Shown here: positions 52,047 through 61,273 of the stretch, piece by piece
How the letters are laid out: every line of letters begins with the position of its first letter
How positions within the stretch are numbered: position 1 is the first letter of the stretch
NCBI GenBank assembly: GCA_018701215.1
Contig: JABIWH010000050.1
Span: forward strand, 124,001-188,000
From: Rhodospirillaceae bacterium
GTDB lineage: Bacteria > Pseudomonadota > Alphaproteobacteria > GCA-2731375
DNA length: 64,000 nt
Direction of reading: 5' to 3'
Translations under genes and position numbers: made by a program
Notes under the pieces: generated by a model
Told to the model about the DNA's origin: nothing
Databases searched by the model: none
The model's input: only the letters and a program-made list of their open reading frames with translations

Positions 52047-54947
52047 ATGCAGAAATTCATCTCCGTTCACGGCGCCCGCGAACATAACCTGAAGAACATC
52101 GACGTGCAGATTCCGCGCGACCAACTGGTGGTCATCACCGGCCTGTCAGGCAGCGGCAAATCTTCCCTGGCCTTCGATACCATCTATGCCGAAGGGCAAC
52201 GCCGCTATGTGGAAAGCCTGTCCGCCTACGCCCGGCAGTTCCTGCAATTGATGAACAAGCCCGATATGGACCATATCGACGGTCTGTCCCCGGCCATTTC
52301 CATCGAACAAAAGACCACCTCGCGCAACCCGCGCTCCACCGTCGGCACGGTGACCGAGATTTATGACTATATGCGCCTGTTGTGGGCCCGCATCGGCATC
52401 CCCTACTCGCCCGCCACCGGCCTGCCCATCGAAAGCCAGACCGTCAGCCAGATGGTCGACCGCATCATGGCGATGGAGGACGGCACGCGACTCTATCTCC
52501 TCGCCCCCATCGCGCGGGGCCGCAAGGGGGAGTACCGCAAGGAATTCGCCGACCTGATGAAGCGTGGCTTTCAACGTGTGAAGATCGACGGCGAATTACA
52601 CGAGCTGGAACAGATTCCGGTATTGGAAAAGAACAAGAAGCACAATATTTCCGTGGTCGTGGACCGGGTGGTGCTGCGCGAGGATCTACAGACCCGCCTG
52701 GCCGATAGTCTGGAGATCGCCCTGGATCTGGCCGACGGCCTCGCCATCGTGGAACCCGCCGATGGTGGCGAGGCCACGACCTTCTCGGCCCGCTTCGCTT
52801 GCCCCGTCTCTGGCTTCACCATTGCCGAGATCGAGCCACGGTTGTTTTCCTTCAACAATCCCTTTGGCGCCTGCCCCTCGTGTGACGGCCTGGGCGATCA
52901 ACTGTATTTCGACCCCACGCTTTCGGTGCCGGACGAGAATTTAAGCCTGCGCGACGGTGTCATCGTGCCCTGGTCCAAGACCACCTCGCCCTACTACACC
53001 CAGACCCTGGACAGCCTGGCGCGGCATTTCAAGGTTTCCACCACGCACCCTTGGAACGAATTACCGGAAAAGGTACGCGACGCCATCCTGTATGGTACCG
53101 GCAAGACCAAGGTAGAGATGCACTACGACGACGGCCTGCGCAGCTATAAGACCAAAAAGCCGTTCGAAGGCGTTATCCCCAATATGGAACGGCGCTACCG
53201 CGAGACGGACTCGGCCTGGGTGCGCGAGGAGTTGGAGCGTTTCCAGAACATCACCACCTGCGAGGCCTGCGGCGGCCACCGCCTGAAGACCGAAGCATTG
53301 GTGGTGCGCGTCGCGGACAAGCATATTGGCGATGCCACCGCCCTATCGATCCTGGAGGCGCGGGACTGGTTCAGCTCGCTGTCCGGTATTTTGAGTGATA
53401 GGCAGCTGCAAATCGGCGGTCTGGTGCTAAAGGAAATCAACGACCGCCTGGGCTTTCTGGTCAATGTAGGGCTGGAATATCTGACCTTGTCGCGGGGCTC
53501 GGGCACGCTGTCGGGCGGGGAAAGCCAGCGCATCCGCCTGGCCTCGCAAATCGGCTCCGGCCTGACCGGCGTGCTCTATGTGCTGGACGAGCCATCCATC
53601 GGCCTGCATCAGCGGGACAACGCCCGTCTGTTGGAAACCCTTGAAAACCTGCGCGATCTTGGCAATTCGGTGATCGTGGTGGAGCATGACGAGGAAGCCA
53701 TCCGCAGCGCCGATTACGTCTTTGATCTGGGCCCGGCGGCGGGGGAACACGGCGGCTATCTGGTGGCCCAGGGCACGCCGGAGCAGATCATGGCTGCGCC
53801 CGACAGTCTGACGGGGCAGTATCTGGTGGGGTTGAAACAGATCCCGGTGCCGAGGAAACGCCGCAAGGGCCATCCCAGCCAGCAGCTGGCGATCCTGGGC
53901 GCCTCATCCAACAATCTGGCCAACGTAGATGCGCATATTCCCCTGGGTACGTTTACCTGCTTCACCGGGGTTTCGGGCAGCGGTAAATCGACCCTATTGA
54001 TCGAGACATTGTACAAGGCCCTGGCCAAGTTCCTGAACGGTGCCCGCGATCATCCGGGCATCTTCAAAAAGATCGAAGGTCTGCATCATCTGGACAAGGT
54101 GGTGGACATTGATCAATCCCCCATCGGGCGGACGCCGCGTTCCAACCCGGCGACCTACACAGGCGCCTTCACACCGATCCGGGAATGGTTCGCTGCGTTA
54201 CCCGAGGCCATGGCGCGGGGTTACAAGCCGGGGCGGTTTTCATTTAACGTCAAGGGCGGGCGCTGCGAGGCCTGCCAGGGCGACGGCCTGGTAAAGATCG
54301 AGATGCACTTTCTGCCTGACGTCTATGTGCAATGCGATGTCTGTCAGGGCCGGCGCTATAACCGCGAGACGCTGGATATTCAGTTCCGGGGCAAGTCCAT
54401 CGCCGATGTCCTGGACATGACCGTGGACGAGGGCGCGGAGTTCTTCAAGGCGGTGCCCCTGGTTCGGGACAAGCTGGTCACCCTGCAGCGGGTGGGCCTG
54501 GGCTATATCCACGTGGGCCAGCAGGCCACCACCTTGTCGGGCGGCGAGGCGCAGCGGGTCAAGCTGGCCAAGGAGCTGGCGAAACGGGCCACGGGACGAA
54601 CGCTTTATATCCTTGACGAGCCTACGACAGGGCTGCATTTCGATGACGTGCGAAAATTGCTGGAAGTGCTGCATACATTGGTCGAATCCGGCAACACCAT
54701 GGTGGTGATCGAACATAATCTTGAGGTCATCAAGACCGCCGATTGGGTTATCGACCTGGGCCCGGAGGGCGGCTCGGGCGGCGGCCGTATCGTCGCGGAA
54801 GGCACGCCCGAGGATGTCGCCAAGGTGGCGGGAAGCTACACGGGACAGTACCTTCGGGATTTGCTAAACCGCAAACAGGCGTTGCCCGCGCCGGCTAAGA
54901 CCAAGGTGAAAACGAAACCGAAAACCAAGCGGAAATCCGCGGCATGA
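52047..54947 (+). CDS. uvrA: Excinuclease ABC subunit A
   Basis: DNA damage recognition subunit of nucleotide excision repair, 966 aa. Two ATPase modules: Walker A 1 GLSGSGKSSLAFD near residue 31 and Walker A 2 GVSGSGKSTLLIE near 640; signature motifs LSGGESQRIRLASQIG and LSGGEAQRVKLAKELA; Walker B-type ends YVLDEPSIGLHQRD and YILDEPTTGLHFDD. The zinc module has CEACGGHR and CEACQGDGLVKIEM...CDVCQGRRYN. A Lys-rich tail (about KTKVKTKPKTKRKSAA) closes the protein. An SOS box is upstream. The stop overlaps the ATG of the next gene by four bases. Confidence 0.98.
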   Translation: MQKFISVHGAREHNLKNIDVQIPRDQLVVITGLSGSGKSSLAFDTIYAEGQRRYVESLSAYARQFLQLMNKPDMDHIDGLSPAISIEQKTTSRNPRSTVGTVTEIYDYMRLLWARIGIPYSPATGLPIESQTVSQMVDRIMAMEDGTRLYLLAPIARGRKGEYRKEFADLMKRGFQRVKIDGELHELEQIPVLEKNKKHNISVVVDRVVLREDLQTRLADSLEIALDLADGLAIVEPADGGEATTFSARFACPVSGFTIAEIEPRLFSFNNPFGACPSCDGLGDQLYFDPTLSVPDENLSLRDGVIVPWSKTTSPYYTQTLDSLARHFKVSTTHPWNELPEKVRDAILYGTGKTKVEMHYDDGLRSYKTKKPFEGVIPNMERRYRETDSAWVREELERFQNITTCEACGGHRLKTEALVVRVADKHIGDATALSILEARDWFSSLSGILSDRQLQIGGLVLKEINDRLGFLVNVGLEYLTLSRGSGTLSGGESQRIRLASQIGSGLTGVLYVLDEPSIGLHQRDNARLLETLENLRDLGNSVIVVEHDEEAIRSADYVFDLGPAAGEHGGYLVAQGTPEQIMAAPDSLTGQYLVGLKQIPVPRKRRKGHPSQQLAILGASSNNLANVDAHIPLGTFTCFTGVSGSGKSTLLIETLYKALAKFLNGARDHPGIFKKIEGLHHLDKVVDIDQSPIGRTPRSNPATYTGAFTPIREWFAALPEAMARGYKPGRFSFNVKGGRCEACQGDGLVKIEMHFLPDVYVQCDVCQGRRYNRETLDIQFRGKSIADVLDMTVDEGAEFFKAVPLVRDKLVTLQRVGLGYIHVGQQATTLSGGEAQRVKLAKELAKRATGRTLYILDEPTTGLHFDDVRKLLEVLHTLVESGNTMVVIEHNLEVIKTADWVIDLGPEGGSGGGRIVAEGTPEDVAKVAGSYTGQYLRDLLNRKQALPAPAKTKVKTKPKTKRKSAA

Positions 54948-56542
54948 GCCGGTCGGACACACCGCTCCGTCCCAAACTAAGAATGGGCATAGACGTCGGT
55001 GGCACCAACACCGATGCGGTGTTGATGGACGGTGACAAGGTCCTGGCGTGGCACAAGGCGGCGACGGGTGTGCGCATCACCGATGCCATCGTCACCGCCG
55101 CCAGTACCGTGTTAAGAGACGGCAATGCGGTACCGGAACAGGTTTTCGCCGTCATGCTGGGTACCACCCAGTTCACCAACGCGGTGATCGAGCGGCGGCG
55201 TTTGAACCAAGTGGCGGTGCTGCGCCTGGCCGCACCCGCGACCACCGCCGTACTACCCATGTCCGACTGGCCCGAGGATCTGCGGCAGGTTGTGGATGGC
55301 GGACATCATTTGCTGCGCGGCGGCCTGGAGTTCGATGGCCGGGAAATCTCCGCCTTGGACGAGGCCGAGATTTTGGCGGCCGCCAAAGAAATTCGTGATC
55401 GAAAGATCAATGCGGTCGCCATCACCTCCGTGTTTTCGCCACTGGATGCCGACATGGAACACCGGGCCGAGGCTATATTGCGCCAGGAACTGCCCGATGC
55501 CGCCATTACCCTGTCCCACCGCATTGGCCGCATCGGTCTGTTGGAGCGGGAGAACGCGGCAATCCTGAACGCCGCCCTATCCACTCTGGCGGTACGCGTG
55601 TTGGATGCGTTCACCCAGGCCATTGAAGATCTTGGCCTAACGGCGCCGCTATATATCAGCCAGAACGACGGCACCCTGATGACCGCGGCCCATGCCGCGC
55701 GCTACCCGGTGCTGACTTTCGCTTCCGGCCCGACGAATTCCATGCGCGGGGCGGCGGTGCTGTCCGGCCTGAACGACGCCCTGGTGGCGGATATCGGCGG
55801 TACCACAACGGATATCGGCCTGCTGCTGGATGGTTTTCCGAGGGAGGCGGCAATGACCGTGGAAGTCGGCGGCGTACGCACGAACTTTCGCATGCCCGAT
55901 TTGCTGGCCCTGGGCCTGGGCGGCGGCAGTCTGGTGCGCGATGACGGCAACCGTATCGGCCCCGATTCCGTCGGCTTCGAGCTGGTACAACGCGCTTTAG
56001 TATTTGGCGGCGACCAATTGACCATGAGCGACATCGCCGTCGCCGCCGGGCAAATGGACCTTGGCGATACGGCCAGGGTAACGCAGTTGGATAGCGTGGA
56101 CGCCGCCCTGGCCCGTGCCGCCGAGATGATTGAGGCGGCTCTGGAGCGGGTACGCCCAAGCGCTGCCACCCTGCCGGTCATTCTGGTGGGCGGCGGCGCG
56201 CCGGTATTGGCCGGAGATCGCATCGGCGGCGGCGACATAGTACGCCCCAACCATGGCCAGGTGGCCAACGCCATCGGCGCCTCGATCGCCATGGTCGGCG
56301 GCGAGTGCGACCGTATCTTCTCGCTTGATGGCGTCAGCCGTGAGGCAGCGTTGGCCGCGGCCAAGGACGAGGCCACAGCCCAGGCGGTTGAGGCCGGTGC
56401 CGAGGCCGACAGTATCCGGATCGTGGAAATGGACGAAATCCCGCTCAGCTATCTACCCGGCAACGCCACCCGGTTACGGGTCAAGGTGGTTGGCGATCTG
56501 CAAGGTGCAAGCATGGGGGCCGGCATGGAGATTGGCGCATGA
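54944..56542 (+). CDS. Hydantoinase/oxoprolinase family protein (HyuA-like, short form)
   Basis: ASKHA-type ATPase domain protein of 532 aa, shorter than typical HyuA. The start is MGIDVGGTNTDAVLMDGD, then MLGTTQFTNAVIERR, LTFASGPTNSMRGAAV, ADIGGTTTDIGLLLDG and LALGLGGGSLVRDDG, matching the phosphate loops. It overlaps the end of uvrA by four bases (ATGA) and overlaps the next gene also by four. A short HyuA-like gene followed by a DUF917 protein is a familiar pair; the DUF917 protein is expected to be the partner in place of HyuB. The substrate is unknown. Confidence 0.87.
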   Translation: MSRSDTPLRPKLRMGIDVGGTNTDAVLMDGDKVLAWHKAATGVRITDAIVTAASTVLRDGNAVPEQVFAVMLGTTQFTNAVIERRRLNQVAVLRLAAPATTAVLPMSDWPEDLRQVVDGGHHLLRGGLEFDGREISALDEAEILAAAKEIRDRKINAVAITSVFSPLDADMEHRAEAILRQELPDAAITLSHRIGRIGLLERENAAILNAALSTLAVRVLDAFTQAIEDLGLTAPLYISQNDGTLMTAAHAARYPVLTFASGPTNSMRGAAVLSGLNDALVADIGGTTTDIGLLLDGFPREAAMTVEVGGVRTNFRMPDLLALGLGGGSLVRDDGNRIGPDSVGFELVQRALVFGGDQLTMSDIAVAAGQMDLGDTARVTQLDSVDAALARAAEMIEAALERVRPSAATLPVILVGGGAPVLAGDRIGGGDIVRPNHGQVANAIGASIAMVGGECDRIFSLDGVSREAALAAAKDEATAQAVEAGAEADSIRIVEMDEIPLSYLPGNATRLRVKVVGDLQGASMGAGMEIGA

Positions 56543-57624
56543 TCAAGATTGGCCTGGAAGATCTTGACGACATCGCCCTGGGCGCGACCTTTTTGGGCAC
56601 GGGCGGCGGTGGTGATCCATACATCGCCAGCCTGATGACGCGGCGCGCCATTGAAGAAAACGGCCCCGTCACCATGCTGTCCCTGGACGAAATAGACGAT
56701 GACGCACTGGTCTTTGCCTGCGGCAACATGGGCGCCCCCACGGTCGCGATCGAAAAAATCATGGGCGCCGATCAACCGCCCGCCGCCGTTCTGGCGCTGG
56801 AAGCGCATTTGGGCCGCCAAGCGGACCTTTTGATGGCGTTCGAGGCGGGGGGGTCGAACTCCATGATGCCGATCTATAACGCCGCCATGCTGGGCAAACC
56901 CATGGTGGACGCGGACGGCATGGGCCGGGCATTCCCCGAAATGCAGATGGTTACATTTTCGGTTTATGGCGCCTCGGGCTCCCCCTTCGCCCTGGCCTCG
57001 GAACATGGCGACACGACAATTCTGGATATCAACGACGACAAGCGCGCTGAATACCTCGGGCGCGGCATCGTTATCCGTATGGGCGCCCGTTCGGCCAAGG
57101 CCTCCTACCCCATGGACGGCAAAACCGCCAAGCGTGTCGCCATACCTGGTACCACATCCTTGTGCCAATCCATCGGCGCCAATCTGCGGCAGTCGCGGGC
57201 CAAGAACCGGGAACCTTTCGCGGCGTTGATCGAGATGCTGGCCGGCACCCACTATGGCCATGCCAAGGTCTTGTTCAACGGCAAGGTCACGGACCTGATC
57301 CGGGAGACCCGCGACGGCTGGGCCATCGGCAAGGTCGTGATCACCGATCAGCACGACAGGTCATTGGAAGTTGAATTCCAGAATGAATTCCTGGTCGCCC
57401 GCCAGGACGGCAAGCTGCGTACGATTGTCCCCGACCTGATCTGTATCCTCGATAGCGAGATGGCCCAGCCCATCACCACCGAGCGCCTGCGCTATGGCCA
57501 ACGGGTCACGGTGATGGCCGTCTCCGCCCCGTCCATCATGCGCACGGAGGCCGCATTGGCGGTGTTTGGCCCGGTGGGATTTGGCCTTACAGAGCCGTTC
57601 GTGCCGGTCGAGGATCTGCCATAG
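56539..57624 (+). CDS. DUF917 / S-methyl thiohydantoin desulfurase family protein
   Basis: A 361-aa protein of the family formerly called DUF917, now named after S-methyl thiohydantoin desulfurase. The N-terminus has LDDIALGATFLGTGGGGDPYI, then ALVFACGNMGAPTVAIEKI, the EAGGSNSMMP block and GKPMVDADGMGRAFPEMQ. The C-terminal domain has DRSLEVEFQNEFLVARQDGKL and VPDLICILDSEMAQPITTERLRYGQRV. It overlaps the HyuA-like gene by four bases, so it probably acts together with it on a hydantoin-type ring. Whether it removes S-methyl groups is not shown by sequence. Confidence 0.87.
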   Translation: MIKIGLEDLDDIALGATFLGTGGGGDPYIASLMTRRAIEENGPVTMLSLDEIDDDALVFACGNMGAPTVAIEKIMGADQPPAAVLALEAHLGRQADLLMAFEAGGSNSMMPIYNAAMLGKPMVDADGMGRAFPEMQMVTFSVYGASGSPFALASEHGDTTILDINDDKRAEYLGRGIVIRMGARSAKASYPMDGKTAKRVAIPGTTSLCQSIGANLRQSRAKNREPFAALIEMLAGTHYGHAKVLFNGKVTDLIRETRDGWAIGKVVITDQHDRSLEVEFQNEFLVARQDGKLRTIVPDLICILDSEMAQPITTERLRYGQRVTVMAVSAPSIMRTEAALAVFGPVGFGLTEPFVPVEDLP

Positions 57625-57634
57625 GCATTGGCCC

Positions 57635-58144
57635 ATGAATAAACAACTGCTCAATTCCGCCAAGGCCATAGTTGCACTGATCGTGCTGTTGGCGCTGCTG
57701 GTCATCGTCATGGGACGGGAGAAATCGTTGCAGGTGGTTTTTGGCGCCTACGAGGTCAAACCAGTTGCTTTCGCTAATCTGGAATTGACGCCGAAATCGA
57801 ACCAGTTTCTGGTTTGCCCGCCCGGGTTTTGCGCCGCAACGCCGCATATGTTGAGCCCGACGTTCGCCGGTCCGGCGGATGCCCTCCAGCGGCGCTGGAT
57901 GAAAATGCTGGCCGCCCAGCCCCGTATCGAACACGGCGCGGCGGACGAGGCAGCCTTGCAATACGACTATATCCAACGATCGGGACTGATGAATTTTCCC
58001 GACAGCATCACCGTGCGCTTTATTCCGCTGACGCCCGACAGTTCAAGCCTGGCGATCTACAGCCGGTCCCATTACGGCCGCAGCGATTTCGGCGTCAACG
58101 AAAGCCGCATCCGCGCCTGGCTTGGTGCGTTGGAACGGCCTTGA
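57635..58144 (+). CDS. DUF1499 family protein
   Basis: A 169-aa protein with one N-terminal membrane helix (LLNSAKAIVALIVLLALLVIVM) and a DUF1499 domain: SNQFLVCPPGFCAATPHM, FAGPADALQRRWMKMLAAQ, YIQRSGLMNFPDSITVRFIPL and SLAIYSRSHYGRSDFGVNESRIRAWL. The Cys pair (CPPGFC) and SRSxYGxxDFGxNxxR at the end are typical. The ATG at 57635 is 10 bases after the DUF917 stop; the frame extends upstream without sense. Function unknown. It ends the uvrA-hyuA-like-DUF917 gene string. Confidence 0.87.
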   Translation: MNKQLLNSAKAIVALIVLLALLVIVMGREKSLQVVFGAYEVKPVAFANLELTPKSNQFLVCPPGFCAATPHMLSPTFAGPADALQRRWMKMLAAQPRIEHGAADEAALQYDYIQRSGLMNFPDSITVRFIPLTPDSSSLAIYSRSHYGRSDFGVNESRIRAWLGALERP

Positions 58145-58152
58145 AAGCCTCA

Positions 58153-59055
58153 TTATGCCAGCTGCCGGGTGTCCTCGGCGGCCTCGGCAAGCAGCCAGTC
58201 ACGGAATGTTGTGATCTTGGGTAGATTGGCCGTCGCCCTGGGACAGACGATCCAATAGGCATATGAGACGGGAAGAGCCAGCTCAAAGGGACGGACCAGA
58301 CGGCCCGTGATCAGGTCGTGGGCGGCCAATCCGGTTCGCGCCAAGGCAACGCCCTGGCCATCCACCGCCGCATCAATGCCGATGCTGGCCTGGTTGAAAA
58401 CGGGCCCTCGTGACAAATCAACGTTCGTGACGCCGGCTGCATCCAGCCATTTCGACCAATCCTGGCGATGGTCCATATGCAGCAGGGTGTGATGCGCCAG
58501 ATCGGCCGGTTGCCGCAGCGGGTGGGGGCCGCGCAACAACGCGGGACTGCAAACCGGCAATAATTCTTCCGTATAGAGCCGGGTAATATCCAGGCCCAGA
58601 TCGCTACCGTCGCCGTGACGGACCGCGATATCGATGTCCTCGCGGGTGAAATCCACATGCTGCAAGGTGGCGCTGACCCGCAGATCAATCGACGGATGGG
58701 CCTCGGCAAATCGGCCCAGACGATGGACCAGCCATTTCGAGGCAAAATTGGGTGAGGTGCTGACCGTCAGAACCCCGCTGCTTTGCCGTTGCAATAGCCG
58801 GTCGGTGCCGCTTGCGATGCGGTCCAGGGCATCGCGCACCACTTCCAAATAGCCGCGCCCGGCCTCGGTGATGACCAGCTGCTTTGGCTCGCGATTAAAG
58901 AATTTCAGCCCCAGCTCAGCCTCCAACGCCTTGACCTGATGACTGACCGCGCCTTGCGTGACGCAGAGTTCTTCCGCCGCCTTGGTAAAACTTTCATGCC
59001 GGGCCGCGGCTTCAAACGCCTTCAGCCCATTCAGGTTTGGCAATCGCCGGGCCAT
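58153..59055 (-). CDS. LysR family transcriptional regulator (GcvA type)
   Basis: DNA-binding regulator of 300 aa. The winged HTH is residues about 6-65 (LPNLNGLKAFEAAARHESFTKAAEELCVTQGAVSHQVKALE), followed by a periplasmic-binding-like effector domain with VLTVSTSPNFASKWLVHRLGRF and the RHGDGSDLGLDI region. LNGLKAFEAAARHESFTKAAEEL is the form seen in GcvA-like members of alphaproteobacteria. It is divergent from the DUF1127 gene, where an operator-like dyad lies. Confidence 0.93.
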   Translation of the reverse strand: MARRLPNLNGLKAFEAAARHESFTKAAEELCVTQGAVSHQVKALEAELGLKFFNREPKQLVITEAGRGYLEVVRDALDRIASGTDRLLQRQSSGVLTVSTSPNFASKWLVHRLGRFAEAHPSIDLRVSATLQHVDFTREDIDIAVRHGDGSDLGLDITRLYTEELLPVCSPALLRGPHPLRQPADLAHHTLLHMDHRQDWSKWLDAAGVTNVDLSRGPVFNQASIGIDAAVDGQGVALARTGLAAHDLITGRLVRPFELALPVSYAYWIVCPRATANLPKITTFRDWLLAEAAEDTRQLA

Positions 59056-59078
59056 GGCACACCTCCCTTAGACCTAAA

Positions 59079-59125
59079 TATTCTCAGGCAAGGTAGAGAA
59101 AGCATACTTTGCGGGCAAGAGAATA
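59079..59125. promoter_or_regulatory. Inverted repeat TATTCTC / GAGAATA, possible LysR operator
   Basis: TATTCTC at 59079-59085 and GAGAATA at 59119-59125 are reverse complements with 33 bases between. Both lie in the 131-base space between the LysR gene and the DUF1127 gene. The arms are short, and the spacing is larger than a standard LysR T-N11-A box, so two separate half-sites or a looped pair is possible. Confidence 0.4.
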
Positions 59126-59186
59126 CTTGAGCATTTATGCAGAACCAATCGCCATATCCATCGACAACATAACTGGAGACCTAGAA

Positions 59187-59387
59187 ATGTTAATGTCAAC
59201 ACTGTCTACACCGCAGCAGCAAACACGTCCCGCCAAGCCCGCCAGATGGCTATGGATCATCGGCACCTGGATGGAACGCAGCAGGCAACGCCATGCCTTG
59301 CGTGAACTGGATGCGCGTTTGCTTGACGATGTGGGCATCTCGGATGCCGAGAGGCGTCAGGAAATCGCCAAGCCGTTCTGGCGCTGA
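59187..59387 (+). CDS. DUF1127 family small protein
   Basis: A basic 66-aa protein with a DUF1127 end: WLWIIGTWMERSRQRHALRELDARLLDDVGISDAERRQEI. These small Arg-rich proteins bind RNA or other partners in several alphaproteobacteria and affect metabolism and phosphate and RNA turnover. ATG 59187 has GGAG about nine bases before it; ATG 59193 is an alternative and the frame is open upstream to 59109. Divergent from a GcvA-type LysR gene, a placement seen in other alphaproteobacteria. Confidence 0.85.
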   Translation: MLMSTLSTPQQQTRPAKPARWLWIIGTWMERSRQRHALRELDARLLDDVGISDAERRQEIAKPFWR

Positions 59388-59407
59388 GGCTTAGGTTAAG
59401 TGCGGTA

Positions 59408-60637
59408 TCAGTTATCCAGCCTTGAAAAAACCCGTTTCAGGATGATCGGGCTTAGCACGGTAGTGACCACCGCCATGACGACGACAGCCGAGAACAGGTT
59501 TTCCACCACCGGCGCGCCGACGCCCGCCGTCTCGAACAATCCGGACTTGAGTGCGATGCCGGCGATGACGAGTTCCACCGCGCCGCGCGGGCTCATGCCA
59601 ACACCGATTGCCGCCGCCTCGTTTTTGGAAAAGCCGACGCCCCGCGCGGCCCCTCCGGCGCCGACGATCTTGCCAATGAATGCGGCAATCACCAACAATG
59701 CGGCAAACAATGGCGCACCCGTCAACGCACCCATATCCAAATTCAAGCCAATGGAGGCAAAAAAGATCGGCGCCAGAAAGCCGAAGGTCATGGCGGAAAT
59801 CGTATTCTTGACCCGTTCGTAGCTGGCCGCATTGATGGTCTTGCGGCCAAAAAACAGTCCCGCCACGAAGGCCCCGACGATAAAATGCAGCGCCAGCAAA
59901 TGGGCCAGGACAGAGAATGCGAAAGCGGCCACCAAAATAGCGCTGATTTCCAATTCCTTGGCGCGCAGATGGTGCATCAGGCGGCCGCCCCAGGGAAACA
60001 GGTAAAGGCCGATAATGCCCGTAACGGCAAAAAATAGGGCAATCTTGCCCAACAACAGCATCACGTCCATTAAGCCCGGCGGCTCTCCCATGGCGAGCAG
60101 GCCGGTCATCCAAGCCAGCAACATCAACGAGAAAATATCGTCGAACACGGCGGCGGAGACGATGGTCTGGCCTATCCGTGTGTCCAATTGACCAAGATCC
60201 AGCAGAATGCGTACCGTGGCCGGCACCGCCGTGATGGCCAGTGCCGTACCAAGAAACAGGCATTGCGCCGCGAACAGGTCCGTCGCGGGCAAGAATATCC
60301 ACCCCAGCCCCAAACCCAGGGCCAAAGGCAGCGCCATGCCGCCGATGGCCACCGCCAGGGCGCCGCCGGAATGCTGCATGATCTTGCCTGGGCGCATCTC
60401 GACGCCGGCGAACAGCATCAGGAAGAACATGCCCAGATCCGTAATGGATGCGAAAACATCGTTGTGGCTTAAATCCACCAGCGTGGGGAAGACGACCGGG
60501 TATTCCGCAACGATGGCGCCCAGGGTGATGCCGGCGACAAGTTCACCGACCAGGGCCGGCTGCCCCAGACGTTCGGCGGCCTCGCCAAACGACCGCGTCG
60601 CCACCAACAATACGAGCAGAATGAAAAACAAATCCAT
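59408..60637 (-). CDS. Cation:proton antiporter (CPA2 family)
   Basis: Membrane exchanger of 409 aa with about 11-12 hydrophobic helices, of the Kef/Nha-like CPA2 type. The pattern LGQPALVGELVAGITLGAIV and SITDLGMFFLMLFAGVEMRPGKI and the FLGTALAITAVPATVRILLDLGQL block are typical; the DDIFSLMLLAWMTGL sequence holds the Asp pair expected at the ion-binding site. No RCK (TrkA_N) domain follows, unlike KefB/C. It converges on the DUF1127 gene, with about 20 bases between. Confidence 0.88.
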   Translation of the reverse strand: MDLFFILLVLLVATRSFGEAAERLGQPALVGELVAGITLGAIVAEYPVVFPTLVDLSHNDVFASITDLGMFFLMLFAGVEMRPGKIMQHSGGALAVAIGGMALPLALGLGLGWIFLPATDLFAAQCLFLGTALAITAVPATVRILLDLGQLDTRIGQTIVSAAVFDDIFSLMLLAWMTGLLAMGEPPGLMDVMLLLGKIALFFAVTGIIGLYLFPWGGRLMHHLRAKELEISAILVAAFAFSVLAHLLALHFIVGAFVAGLFFGRKTINAASYERVKNTISAMTFGFLAPIFFASIGLNLDMGALTGAPLFAALLVIAAFIGKIVGAGGAARGVGFSKNEAAAIGVGMSPRGAVELVIAGIALKSGLFETAGVGAPVVENLFSAVVVMAVVTTVLSPIILKRVFSRLDN

Positions 60638-60703
60638 ACGACGCGCGGCCCCCTTAAGCGAAAGCAGACCCGAATATTGTCAGGCTACCGGCTTTGTTGC
60701 CAG

Positions 60704-61273
60704 CTACAGTTGGACGACCTTCGCAATTGTGTCGACAGCTTCCATCGCATCCGCGATCTCAAAACCTCTTTGCAGAGCAACAAGGTTGAGGTCCAGGAAA
60801 GCTTTCGGGGTACCGGCCCGCACGGCGGCGGCAACCGTTTCGCGGTCGCAGATGCCGGACAGGGCGACCAGACTGCCCAGGGCGACGACGTTGGCCGCCC
60901 GATGGCTGCCCAGCGCGATAGCCTCGTCGGTGAAGGGGGCCTGATGCAGGGTGAAGTCACCAACGGGGGGTGCGGGCACCAGGCGGCTATCGATCAAAAC
61001 CAGGGCGCCGGGCTTGATCATGGCGGCGGAGGGCGCCACCCCGATCTGATCGAGCAGTACCAGGTAATCGATCGACGAGACCAGGGGATAATCGACATCG
61101 CCCTCGCTAACCACCAGATCGGCGTTGCAGAAGCCGCCCCGCGAGGTGGGCTCGTAACTTTGTGATTGCGCCGCATGCTTGCCGGCATCGACGAATGCCT
61201 GGAATAACAGCCGGCCGCTTAGGATCAGGCCCTGGCCGCCGCTGCCGCCGAAACGTATTTCCATATTACTCAT
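60704..61273 (-). CDS. korC: 2-oxoacid:ferredoxin oxidoreductase subunit gamma
   Basis: Subunit of a ThDP- and Fe-S-dependent 2-oxoacid oxidoreductase, 189 aa. It begins MEIRFGGSGGQGLILSGRLLFQAF, with the GxGGQG motif of the gamma subunit, then QSYEPTSRGGFCNADLVVSEG and a helical end. It overlaps the beta gene by four bases and is the last gene of the operon. A second gamma-type domain is part of the first gene in the operon (right edge). Confidence 0.9.
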   Translation of the reverse strand: MSNMEIRFGGSGGQGLILSGRLLFQAFVDAGKHAAQSQSYEPTSRGGFCNADLVVSEGDVDYPLVSSIDYLVLLDQIGVAPSAAMIKPGALVLIDSRLVPAPPVGDFTLHQAPFTDEAIALGSHRAANVVALGSLVALSGICDRETVAAAVRAGTPKAFLDLNLVALQRGFEIADAMEAVDTIAKVVQL

